The notes under the pieces: model-generated
Databases searched by the model: none
Seen by the model: the letters and a program-made list of their open reading frames with translations, nothing else
What the model was told of the DNA's origin: nothing
Translations under genes and position numbers: made by a program
Part shown: positions 1-6,846 of the stretch, one piece after another
Layout: the number at the start of each line of letters is the position of its first letter
Position numbering within the stretch: the first letter of the stretch is position 1
Assembly (NCBI GenBank): GCA_902778985.1
Contig: CACYZS010000004.1
Coordinates: 1-18,528, forward strand
Direction of reading: 5' to 3'
DNA length: 18,528 nucleotides
Source of the DNA: an uncultured Ruminococcus sp.
GTDB lineage: Bacteria; Bacillota; Clostridia; Oscillospirales; CAG-272

Positions 1-2
1 CG

Positions 3-929
3 CTCGATACCGCCGCCCCGCCGGGACTGCCCCGGTACCTGTCCGGGCGGATCACGAAGATCCTCTTCCCGCTCTCGCTCCTGTTCCTTTCTTTGACGCT
101 CGGCGGCGGACTGCAGAGCGCGGCGGCGGCGGAAGCGGCGAAGGTCGCTCTCTCGGTCCCGCTCCCGGTCACGGGGGCGCTGCTCGCGCTGCCCCTCGTC
201 TTTGCGACGGTCGGGGGATCGCGGCGGATCCGCGCCGTGTCGAGCCGGGTGATCCCCTTCGTCACCCTGCTCTATGCCCTCTCCTGTCTCGGGGTGATCG
301 CCGTGTTCCGCGCGCGTCTGCCCGGCGTGATCGGGGCGATCTTTCGCGACGCGTTTTCGGTGCGCGCCGCGGCGGGGGGCGGGATCGGGGCGCTGATCCG
401 GCGGGCGTCGGTCGGGTTCCGGCGCGGTCTGCTCTCAAACGAAGGAGGCTGCGGCACGGCGTCGCTGGCGCACGCGGGCGCCGGGACGCTCGATCCGCTC
501 CGGCAGGGGGTGTTCGGGATCGTCGAGGTGGCGACCGACACGCTGCTTCTCTGCACGCTGACCGGGCTTGCCGTCCTCTGCGCGGGGTATTGCGGGGACG
601 GCGTTTCCCCGTTGCTGTCGGCGTTCGGGGACGTCTACGGGCGGGGCGCCCCTCTTTTGCTCGCCGCGGCGGTCTTCCTCTTCGCTTTCGCGACGGCACT
701 CGCCTACTGCTTCTACGGAAAAACGGCGCTCGCCGCCCTCGGGGGAAGCGGGAGCGCCTTCCCTTTCCTGCTCGCGCTCTTTCTGTTCCTCGGCTCGTTT
801 TTTCCGCGCGGACAAGCGGGAGCGCCTTCCCTTTCCTGCTCGCGCTCTTTCTGTTCCTCGGCGCGTTTTTTCCGCGCGGACTGCTCTTCTCCCTCTCCGA
901 CCTTTTCCTCGGGATCCTTGCCGTTCTGA
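3..929 (+). CDS. Sodium:alanine symporter (AGCS) family protein, 5' partial, frameshifted near C-terminus
   Basis: Secondary transporter of the AGCS family, which couples Na+ or H+ entry to uptake of alanine or glycine across the cytoplasmic membrane. The frame is open to the left window edge; 308 residues are visible, and since the family is usually about 450-480 residues, roughly the first third lies outside. The family hallmark is the segment RGLLSNEGGCGTASLAHA (normally GLFSNEAG.GSAP) followed by a hydrophobic stretch QGVFGIVEVATDTLLLCTL. Several hydrophobic segments are visible. The last 38 residues (from about 813) are Ser/Cys/Arg-rich and unlike the family, because a 68-bp tandem duplication shifts the frame. 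The expected ending (GLLFSLSDLFLGILAVLNL) is encoded at about 877-934 in the +2 frame. The gene may be a pseudogene, or the duplication an assembly error. It converges on hom. Confidence 0.85.
   Translation, partial: LDTAAPPGLPRYLSGRITKILFPLSLLFLSLTLGGGLQSAAAAEAAKVALSVPLPVTGALLALPLVFATVGGSRRIRAVSSRVIPFVTLLYALSCLGVIAVFRARLPGVIGAIFRDAFSVRAAAGGGIGALIRRASVGFRRGLLSNEGGCGTASLAHAGAGTLDPLRQGVFGIVEVATDTLLLCTLTGLAVLCAGYCGDGVSPLLSAFGDVYGRGAPLLLAAAVFLFAFATALAYCFYGKTALAALGGSGSAFPFLLALFLFLGSFFPRGQAGAPSLSCSRSFCSSARFFRADCSSPSPTFSSGSLPF
746..881. repeat. 68-bp tandem duplication, two copies, inside the AGCS symporter gene
   Basis: Copy 1 is 746-813 and copy 2 is 814-881. They match at all positions except T795 versus G863 (67 of 68). 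Because 68 is not a multiple of three, the second copy moves the reading frame and separates the true C-terminal coding segment from the rest of the gene. Removing one copy restores a normal AGCS C-terminus. The single mismatch argues mildly against a pure assembly duplication, but a merge of strain variants could also give it. Confidence 0.9.
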
Positions 930-944
930 ACCTCGCGGCGCTAT

Positions 945-981
945 TAAAAGGGGCGGACAGAATTTCGCATCTGTCCGCCCC
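945..981 (-). terminator. Intrinsic terminator of hom
   Basis: A perfect 11-bp stem (GGGGCGGACAG at 950-960 with CTGTCCGCCCC at 971-981) encloses a 10-nt loop. Read on the minus strand it is followed directly by CTTTTAATAG, a U-rich tract. It lies 30 bases beyond the hom stop codon. There is no T tract on the plus-strand side, so it serves hom and not the converging symporter gene, whose 3' coding end it touches. Confidence 0.88.
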
Positions 982-1010
982 TGCGACGGGTATCAACGGT
1001 AAAAACGGGA

Positions 1011-2243
1011 TCACGCCTCGGGCCGTTCGCCGATCTCGTAGACCCGGATCATCGAAAGCAACTGACCGCCCCCGACCGAAAGCCGCGCGATACCGTCGGC
1101 GCACTCGGCCTCGGTCTTCTGAGAAGTGAGGAAAGCGACCTCGCCCTCGGCGCCCGAGAGGAAGGTCACGTCGCCGAACACCACGCGGACGGCGTTGCGG
1201 TCGATCCCCGCGAAGGCGAGGTACCGCGGGCAGGAGAAACTGCCGAACTCGGTCGGGAAGTCTTCCCCCGCGTTCTCCCAAGCCGGGACGGGCGCTCCTT
1301 CGTTTACCGCGGCGATCAGGTCGGCGACCACCGCCGACGCCGTGGCTTTCGCCCCTGCGCCGCGACCGTAGAACATCACGTCGCCGACGTAGTTGCCGGT
1401 GACCGAGATCGCGTTATACACCCCGTCGACGTGCGCGAGCGGAGAGTCGCCCGGTACGAAGAACGGAGAGACCAGAACGAAGCATTCGCCCCCGCGTCTG
1501 ATCGCCCTCCCGAGCAGTTTGACGGCGGCGCCGACCGACGCGGCGGCGGCGACGTCGCTCTGCCGGATGGCGGTGATGCCCTCGGTGTGGATGCGGGCGG
1601 GCGGGATCAGTTTCGAGAACGCGGTCGCCGCGAGGATCGAGATCTTGCGGCAGGCGTCGGTCCCCTCGACGTCGGCGGAGGGATCGCGCTCGGCGTACCC
1701 CTTCTCCTGCGCCTCGGCAAGCGCGGTCTCAAAGCCCACGCCGCCGCCCTTCATGCGGGTCAGGATATAGTTGGTCGTGCCGTTCAGGATCCCCGATATC
1801 TCGGTGATCTCGTTGCCCGAGAGGTCGCGGGAGAGCGGTCCGATGACCGGGATCCCGCCGCCGGTAGAGGCTTCAAAGAGGTAGCGGCAGCCGTGTTCCT
1901 TCGCCAGGGCGAGCAGTTCCGCGCCGTGTTCGGAGACCAGTTGTTTGTTGGACGTGACCACGCTCTTGCCGGCTTTGAGCAGGCGGACGGTGTGCTCGTA
2001 GGCGTGCTTGACGCCGCCGATGGTCTCGGCGACGATCGACACCTCGGGATCCTCCGCGATCGGCGCGATATCGTGCACGATCAGGTCGCGGTAGGGGCTC
2101 TCCGGCATATCCCGGATGTCCAGAATGTATTTCAGGTCGAGATACTCGCCGCAAGCGGCACGGATCTTCTCCCTGTTCTCGGTCAGCAGGTCGGCGGTCC
2201 CGCCGCCCACGACGCCGAGTCCCATGATCGCTATCTTCGCCAT
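1011..2243 (-). CDS. hom: Homoserine dehydrogenase
   Basis: Cytoplasmic enzyme reducing aspartate semialdehyde to homoserine with NAD(P)H, at the branch leading to threonine and methionine. The 410-residue protein begins with a Rossmann fold (MAKIAIMGLGVVGGG, GxGxxGG at residues 8-15) and carries the family core: VTSNKQLV, ASTGGGIPVI, SGILNGTTNYIL and the active-site signature GYAERDPSADVEGTDACRK. The C-terminal tail is shorter than in the 430-residue Bacillus type, so a full ACT regulatory domain is doubtful. The ATG at 2243 is preceded by GAAGAGGGTG. It has its own promoter and terminator and is probably monocistronic. No T-box or other amino-acid riboswitch is seen in the roughly 50-nt leader, only a small CCGGGA/TCCCGG hairpin at 2265-2279. 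Confidence 0.96.
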   Translation of the reverse strand: MAKIAIMGLGVVGGGTADLLTENREKIRAACGEYLDLKYILDIRDMPESPYRDLIVHDIAPIAEDPEVSIVAETIGGVKHAYEHTVRLLKAGKSVVTSNKQLVSEHGAELLALAKEHGCRYLFEASTGGGIPVIGPLSRDLSGNEITEISGILNGTTNYILTRMKGGGVGFETALAEAQEKGYAERDPSADVEGTDACRKISILAATAFSKLIPPARIHTEGITAIRQSDVAAAASVGAAVKLLGRAIRRGGECFVLVSPFFVPGDSPLAHVDGVYNAISVTGNYVGDVMFYGRGAGAKATASAVVADLIAAVNEGAPVPAWENAGEDFPTEFGSFSCPRYLAFAGIDRNAVRVVFGDVTFLSGAEGEVAFLTSQKTEAECADGIARLSVGGGQLLSMIRVYEIGERPEA

Positions 2244-2297
2244 CGGTCACACCCTCTTCGTTATCCGGGATCGTCCCGGGATGATTTTTCGGACAGT

Positions 2298-2326
2298 AGT
2301 ATACCATATCCCGAACGGAAAATCAA
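2298..2326 (-). promoter_or_regulatory. SigA-type promoter of hom
   Basis: On the minus strand a -35 box TTGATT (2321-2326) is followed by a 17-bp spacer and a -10 box TATACT (2298-2303). Transcription should start near 2291, leaving a leader of about 48 nt before the hom start codon. Confidence 0.75.
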
Positions 2327-2360
2327 CCGCTATTTTTGCTTTTTCCCCCGAAACCGGACG

Positions 2361-2402
2361 AGCCGGGGCGGATCCCGCCGCCATCAGCGGGGCGCCCCGG
2401 CT
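2361..2402 (-). terminator. GC-rich inverted repeat after the M23 gene, possible weak terminator
   Basis: AGCCGGGGCG (2361-2370) pairs perfectly over 10 bp with CGCCCCGGCT (2393-2402). The 22-nt loop can form a second short stem. It lies 18 bases after the M23 stop codon. There is no T tract on either strand, so if it ends transcription it is not a standard intrinsic terminator. Confidence 0.35.
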
Positions 2403-2420
2403 TCTTCGGTCGGTTCTCCG

Positions 2421-3125
2421 TCAGTCCTCAAACGCCGCGTCGTCGGAGAGACTCGCGGCGACGCTCTCCTCGGATACGTAGTCGAGCGGATCGACCGACA
2501 CGCCGGAGAGCGTCATTTCAAGGTGCAGATGGGGTTCGTCGCAACATTCGACGAGGGCGGTGGCCCCGACGTGACCGATCACCTGTCCCGCCGATACCGA
2601 AGCCCCGACCGAAAGCCCGTCGATCTCCTCCGGCACCAGGTTGCGGTAGATCGTGGTCAGGTTCCCCGCGTGGAGCACCGAAACGCTGTGACCGAGAAGG
2701 GGGTGGTCGGTAATTTCCGTGACGACGCCGCTTGCCATCGCCTTCACGTCGCTGCCCGCTTCCGAGAGGATATCGACGCCGTTGTGAACGCGGTATTCGT
2801 CGAGGGTGACCGAGTAGACCGGGACGGTCAGATCGTGGGCGCGATAGACGCGTCCGGCAAGGGGGGCTGTGAGCGTCGGGATCGCGTCGGGTTCGACGGC
2901 TGCGTCCTTGCTGCCTTCGGTCGAGGGGTCGGTCGGTTTTGCCGTCGTGGCGGGGGCGTCGGTATCCACGACCGGTCTTTCGCGTCTGCCCGACGTGACC
3001 GAGGCGGCGATCCCCGCGATCGCGGCTCCGAGGCAGAGGATCAGGGCGATCACCAGATACAGGATCCGGTTGGCTTTCGCTCTCTCCTCTCTTCGGGCTT
3101 CGTTTGCTTGTTTTTTGTTTTCCAT
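2421..3125 (-). CDS. Membrane-anchored M23 family metalloendopeptidase, SpoIIQ-like
   Basis: A 234-residue protein with a charged Lys/Arg/Glu-rich cytoplasmic N-terminus, one membrane helix (about residues 21-41), a Thr/Pro/Asp-rich linker (about 50-80) and a C-terminal LytM/M23 domain outside the membrane. The zinc-peptidase motifs are complete: H114-x3-D118 (HNGVD) and H199-x-H201 (HLHLE). The family cleaves peptide cross-links of peptidoglycan. Domain order, size and single anchor recall SpoIIQ of endospore formers, the forespore half of the SpoIIQ-SpoIIIAH channel, but nothing else in the window supports sporulation, so this is inference. The start is set by GGAAAGGA about 10 nt before the ATG. 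It is divergent from tldD across a 185-bp gap; I found no convincing promoter facing it. Confidence 0.88.
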   Translation of the reverse strand: MENKKQANEARREERAKANRILYLVIALILCLGAAIAGIAASVTSGRRERPVVDTDAPATTAKPTDPSTEGSKDAAVEPDAIPTLTAPLAGRVYRAHDLTVPVYSVTLDEYRVHNGVDILSEAGSDVKAMASGVVTEITDHPLLGHSVSVLHAGNLTTIYRNLVPEEIDGLSVGASVSAGQVIGHVGATALVECCDEPHLHLEMTLSGVSVDPLDYVSEESVAASLSDDAAFED

Positions 3126-3235
3126 CCTGCTGTTTCCTTTCCAGATCGTTGATGTATTCCATATTCTTGACAGGACGGCGGGTTTTATGCGGAAAAAGCG
3201 AAGTTTTTTTCGCCCCCGTGACGATCTCCCCGCCC

Positions 3236-3264
3236 TTGACAGAACGGGTGAATAAATGTATAAT
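3236..3264 (+). promoter_or_regulatory. Perfect consensus SigA promoter of the tldD gene series
   Basis: TTGACA (3236-3241), a 17-bp spacer, then TATAAT (3259-3264) match the housekeeping consensus exactly. Transcription is expected to start near 3271, about 40 nt before the tldD start codon. It is the strongest promoter seen in the window, which suggests either high constant expression or control by a repressor. Confidence 0.88.
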
Positions 3265-3266
3265 AG

Positions 3267-3283
3267 TAGAGGTATATACTCTA
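3267..3283. promoter_or_regulatory. Imperfect palindrome at the predicted tldD transcription start, possible operator
   Basis: The core GTATATAC (3272-3279) is its own reverse complement and is flanked by TAGA (3267-3270) and TCTA (3280-3283), with one extra G at 3271. It begins 2 bases after the -10 box and covers the expected start site, a common place for a repressor site. No regulator gene is in the window, and AT-rich palindromes occur by chance, so the assignment is tentative. Confidence 0.3.
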
Positions 3284-3294
3284 TTTCGGACTAC

Positions 3295-3302
3295 AAGGGG
3301 GG
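3295..3302 (+). promoter_or_regulatory. Ribosome binding site that fixes the TTG start of tldD
   Basis: AAGGGGGG lies 8 nt before TTG at 3311. The nearby ATG at 3318 is in another frame, and the open frame upstream of 3311 runs back through the promoter, so TTG 3311 is the best start. Confidence 0.75.
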
Positions 3303-3310
3303 ATACCGCA

Positions 3311-4696
3311 TTGTTACATGAATTCACTGTACGCGGACGGGATCTGTTCGCGGGCGAACCCGACGCCGAGGTAAGGCGTCAGAGAAATACGAGACGGTCG
3401 ATCGCCTTGGTGCAGGGCGACCTTCTCACAAACGAACGGGCGGAGACCGCCGGTCTTTCTGCGCGCGTCTGGCGCGGCGGCGTCGCGGGCTTCGCGTCGA
3501 TCGCCGACACCTCGGAAGAGAGCGTCAGGCGCGTGCTTGACGAAGCGAAAAAGAACGCCGCCTTCCTCGACGGGCAGGTCGCGCTCGGAAAACCCGCGCT
3601 GCCGAAGGCGCCCTCGGGCGCGTTCAGGATGACGCGCGAACCGGGCGACCCCGAACAGAAAGCCTACGTCGACTTTGCACGGGCGGTGGACGAGTACGTC
3701 GTCGCCAACTGCCCGAAACTGGTCAGCCGGCGGCTGATGTTCCGCGCCGACTGTATGGAAAAGGTCCTGACCGTCTCGGGCGGGACCGACGCGCACACCT
3801 ACCTTCCCCGCTGCTACCTCTACCTGATCTTCTCCACCGAGACGTCCGAGGGCGTTCCGGTCGAACTGGTCTCCGTGGTCGGGGGATACGGCAGTTTCGA
3901 CGTCCTGTTCCGCGATCCGAAAGATCTCTTTCCGGAAGTGGATCTTCTGTACGGAAAACTGCTTGCGAAGGCGGAGGGCGTCCGTCCCGCGCCGGGACTC
4001 AAGACCTGCATCCTCGGGGGCGAGTTGACCGGTATGCTGGCGCACGAGGCGGTCGGACACACGGTCGAAGCCGACCTGGTGCTCGGCGGTTCGGTCGCCG
4101 GACCGATGCTCGGAAAGGTCGTGGCTTCCCCGCTGGTCTCGCTCACCGACTACGCCCACTCCGCGTTCGGCAAATCGGCGCCGCTCCCGGTCTACGTGGA
4201 CGACGAGGGAACGCCCGCCGTCGATGCCGAGATCATTCGCGACGGGATCCTCGTCGGCTATATGAACAACCGCGACACCGCCTGCCGCTTCGGTATGAAG
4301 CCGCAGGGCAACGCGCGCGCTTACGACTTCTCGGACGAGCCGCTGATCCGGATGCGGAACACCGCGATCCTGCCCGGCAAATCGCGCCTCTCGGATATGA
4401 TCGCGTCGGTCGAGGACGGCTATTACCTGACCGATACCCGCAACGGACAGGCGGATACGACGGGCGAATTCATGTTCGGAATCTCGATGGGTTACGAGAT
4501 CAAGAACGGGAAACTCGGACGCGCCCTGCTCGACACGACCATCTCGGGCGTGGCGTTCGAGATGCTGAAGACCGTCGACATGGTGTCCGACACCGTGACC
4601 TGGAACAGTTCCGGCTTCTGCGGTAAGAAGCAGCCCATGCCCGTCGGGCTGGGCGGACCGGAACTTCGCTGTACCCTGATGATGGGCGGACGCTGA
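3311..4696 (+). CDS. tldD: TldD-type metalloprotease subunit
   Basis: Catalytic subunit of the TldD/TldE zinc protease, a cytoplasmic heterodimer that threads and cleaves small unfolded peptides; in E. coli it removes the microcin B17 leader and degrades CcdA. The 461-residue protein (family about 450-480) has the active-site motif HEAVGH (H245, E246, H250) followed by TVEADLVLGGSVAG, and near the C-terminus FCGKKQPMPVG, whose Cys (C437) matches the third zinc ligand of TldD. The start is TTG at 3311, chosen by the ribosome binding site. The tldE gene follows after 17 bases, so the subunits are made together. No peptide precursor gene is visible nearby, so the substrate is unknown. Confidence 0.95.
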   Translation: MLHEFTVRGRDLFAGEPDAEVRRQRNTRRSIALVQGDLLTNERAETAGLSARVWRGGVAGFASIADTSEESVRRVLDEAKKNAAFLDGQVALGKPALPKAPSGAFRMTREPGDPEQKAYVDFARAVDEYVVANCPKLVSRRLMFRADCMEKVLTVSGGTDAHTYLPRCYLYLIFSTETSEGVPVELVSVVGGYGSFDVLFRDPKDLFPEVDLLYGKLLAKAEGVRPAPGLKTCILGGELTGMLAHEAVGHTVEADLVLGGSVAGPMLGKVVASPLVSLTDYAHSAFGKSAPLPVYVDDEGTPAVDAEIIRDGILVGYMNNRDTACRFGMKPQGNARAYDFSDEPLIRMRNTAILPGKSRLSDMIASVEDGYYLTDTRNGQADTTGEFMFGISMGYEIKNGKLGRALLDTTISGVAFEMLKTVDMVSDTVTWNSSGFCGKKQPMPVGLGGPELRCTLMMGGR

Positions 4697-4713
4697 CGAA
4701 GGGGGAACGACAA

Positions 4714-6015
4714 ATGACAGATCTGAAAACACTGGCGGCAGAATGCCTTGCCAAACTGAAAGAAGCGGGCGCCGACGCGGCGCAGGCGCGGCTCTCGCTC
4801 TCCGAGACCCGTGAATTCAACGTCGACGGGGGCGAATTCTCGCTCTTCCGCACCATCTTCAACCGCAGTATGACCCTGACCGCGTTCCGCGAGAACAAAA
4901 CAGGAAGCGTCACGCTCAACAGTTTCGAGCCCGCCGATATCGAACGGGCGGTCTCCGACTGCATGGCGGGCGTTGAATCCGACAAGCCCGATCCCGCCCG
5001 CGGGATCGCGGAAAACCAGGGCGAACGCGAACTGACCTACGGCGCGCCCGAACCCGACGCCGAGAAGTTCTTCGCCCGGACGCGCGAACTCAAAGAGGAG
5101 ATCGAAAAGCGCTATCCGACGATCATCATGGAACAGATGATCAACTCCCACGACAAGACCGAGTCGGTCTACGCCGACACGAACGGCAACCTCTTCCACC
5201 TACTCTACGGCAGTTACGGCGTGATGCTGATGTTCTCGGCGCACCGCGGCGACAAATCGTCGTCGTTCATGGGCTGCGGCTACGCGACGGTCGACCTCGA
5301 CACGCCCCTGATCGAACAGGGCGACGTCGCGCGGGTGCTCGCCGACACCGAAAAACAGATCGACACCGTGCCGGTCACCGGCAGTTTCGTCGGCACCGTG
5401 GTCCTCGCGCCCGATTGTCTCTCCGACCTGCTCGGCTGCGCGATCGACAGTTTCGCGACCGGCGCCGCCCTGATCGACGGGACAAGCGTCTGGCGCGACA
5501 AACTCGGCAAGGAGGTCGCCTCCCCCGACTTTACCCTCTCGCTCGCGCCGCACGATCCCGCCGTCGTCCTGCCGCAGCAGTTCACGGGCGACGGTTATCT
5601 GACCGAGGACTTCGACCTGATCAAGGACGGCGTGCTCGAGAGTTTCGTCGCCGGGGTCTACGTCTCGAACAAGGTGGGCTGCCCCCGCTCGAAGAATACC
5701 GCGACCGGCTGGCTCGTGATGCCCGCGGGCGAAAAGACGCTCGACGAGTTGATCGCGGGGATCGACGACGGCCTTCTGGTCTACCGCTTCTCGGGCGGTC
5801 ATCCGGCGGGCAACGGCGATTTCTCCGGAGTCGCGAAGAACAGTTTCCGGATCAAGGACGGCAAGATCGCCGACGCGGTCAGCGAAACCATGATCTCGGG
5901 CAACCTCGCCGAGATGCTCTTCCACTTCGTCGGCGCGTCGAGCGAACGGGTGAAGAACGGATACTCCGTCCTTCCCTTCGCCGCCTTCTCCGGGATCACG
6001 GTCTCGGGCAAATAA
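4714..6015 (+). CDS. pmbA: TldE/PmbA-type metalloprotease partner subunit
   Basis: Non-catalytic partner of TldD. The 433-residue protein has the overall fold and length of PmbA/TldE but no HExxxH motif, as expected for this subunit. Family features include the N-terminal stretch GADAAQARLSLSETREFNVDGGEF and the conserved C-terminal segment NGDFSGVAKNSFRIKDGKI followed by SGNLAEML. In known complexes it lines the central cavity that holds the substrate peptide. The start ATG 4714 has AAGGGGGA 8 nt upstream. The short gap to tldD fits one mRNA and joint assembly. Confidence 0.95.
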   Translation: MTDLKTLAAECLAKLKEAGADAAQARLSLSETREFNVDGGEFSLFRTIFNRSMTLTAFRENKTGSVTLNSFEPADIERAVSDCMAGVESDKPDPARGIAENQGERELTYGAPEPDAEKFFARTRELKEEIEKRYPTIIMEQMINSHDKTESVYADTNGNLFHLLYGSYGVMLMFSAHRGDKSSSFMGCGYATVDLDTPLIEQGDVARVLADTEKQIDTVPVTGSFVGTVVLAPDCLSDLLGCAIDSFATGAALIDGTSVWRDKLGKEVASPDFTLSLAPHDPAVVLPQQFTGDGYLTEDFDLIKDGVLESFVAGVYVSNKVGCPRSKNTATGWLVMPAGEKTLDELIAGIDDGLLVYRFSGGHPAGNGDFSGVAKNSFRIKDGKIADAVSETMISGNLAEMLFHFVGASSERVKNGYSVLPFAAFSGITVSGK

Positions 6016-6039
6016 TATAAAAGAAAAGGAAAACGCAAA

Positions 6040-6843
6040 ATGCTCCAGTTCCACATCTATCCCGGCGGGAAGCGCCGGATCGTCACCTTCAGTTACGACG
6101 ACGGGAGCGGCAACGATCCCCGCCTGATCGAACTGTTCAACAAATACGGCGTGAAGGCGACCTTTCACCTGAACACCCGCGTCTTTGAAAAGATGACCGA
6201 CGAGGGCGAAAAGAAGGCGTTCGTCGACCGCTATATCGGGCACGAGGTCGCCATTCATACCGTCCATCACGGCTGGCCGACCCGGATGCCGGCGTCGTCG
6301 CTTCTGAACGAGTTGATCAACGACCGCCGCGATCTCGAGAAGTACACGGGTTATCCCGTCGTCGGAATGTCCTATCCCTGCGGCGACTACGACGACCGGG
6401 TGCTCGGCGCCCTTTCGGCGTGCGGCGTCGTCTATTCGCGCACGACCAAGGCGACCTTCAACTTCGGTTTCCCCGACGACTGGCGCGTATGGCACCCGAC
6501 CTGCCATCACCGCGACGCCGACAAACCGATCGAAGAGTTTCTTTCCCGCCTGAATTCCGAGTGGATCCGTCCGATGCTCTACATCTGGGGTCATTCGCAC
6601 GAATTCAAGACCGAAGAGGACTGGGCGAAGATGGAGGAGACGGTCTCGAAGATCGCCGGACTGGAACAGGTCTGGTACGCGACCAACATCGAGATCTACG
6701 ACTACATCGAGGCGACCCGGCGCGTCCGCGTCTCCGCCGACGAAAAGGTCCTCTACAACCCGTCGTCGGTCGACGTCTGGGTGGAACGCGACAAGAAAGA
6801 GATCTTCACGATCCCGGCGGGACAAACCGTCACGCTGCCTTAA
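6040..6843 (+). CDS. Polysaccharide deacetylase (NodB-like) family protein, cytoplasmic
   Basis: A 267-residue carbohydrate-esterase-4-like protein; such enzymes remove N- or O-acetyl groups from glycans with a divalent metal. Motif 1 is TFSYDDG (D20 candidate base, D21 candidate metal ligand) and motif 2 is H73-T-x-x-H77 within HEVAIHTVHH. Motif 3 reads SYPCG in place of the usual RxPYG, so the Arg that polarises the catalytic Asp is absent. A later YIWGHSHEF may supply the last histidine motif. There is no signal peptide or membrane helix, so it does not act on cell wall outside the cell unless exported otherwise. The real substrate is unknown. The ATG follows AAAAGGA, 25 bases after tldE, and uvrB starts 3 bases after its stop. 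Confidence 0.88.
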   Translation: MLQFHIYPGGKRRIVTFSYDDGSGNDPRLIELFNKYGVKATFHLNTRVFEKMTDEGEKKAFVDRYIGHEVAIHTVHHGWPTRMPASSLLNELINDRRDLEKYTGYPVVGMSYPCGDYDDRVLGALSACGVVYSRTTKATFNFGFPDDWRVWHPTCHHRDADKPIEEFLSRLNSEWIRPMLYIWGHSHEFKTEEDWAKMEETVSKIAGLEQVWYATNIEIYDYIEATRRVRVSADEKVLYNPSSVDVWVERDKKEIFTIPAGQTVTLP

Positions 6844-6846
6844 AAC

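Noticed and set aside
262..1281. Arg-rich minus-strand frame across the symporter and the end of hom
   Set aside because: Low-complexity Arg/Pro/Ser content from GC-rich DNA; it crosses the hom terminator.
2244..2300. T-box or threonine attenuator before hom
   Set aside because: The leader is only about 50 nt with one short hairpin; there is no T-box sequence or leader peptide rich in Thr or Met.
1431..3152. Plus-strand open frame of about 570 codons opposite hom and the M23 gene
   Set aside because: It crosses two genes and the hom promoter and has antisense-type composition.
3190..3210. Small hairpin with T run (GCGAA/TTCGC) in the tldD-M23 gap as a terminator
   Set aside because: The stem is only 5 bp and no gene ends there on either strand; the T and A runs look like ordinary AT-rich promoter DNA.
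3104..3310. Longer N-terminus for TldD using in-frame upstream codons
   Set aside because: It would begin before the consensus promoter, so it could not be made from that transcript, and TTG 3311 has a strong ribosome site.
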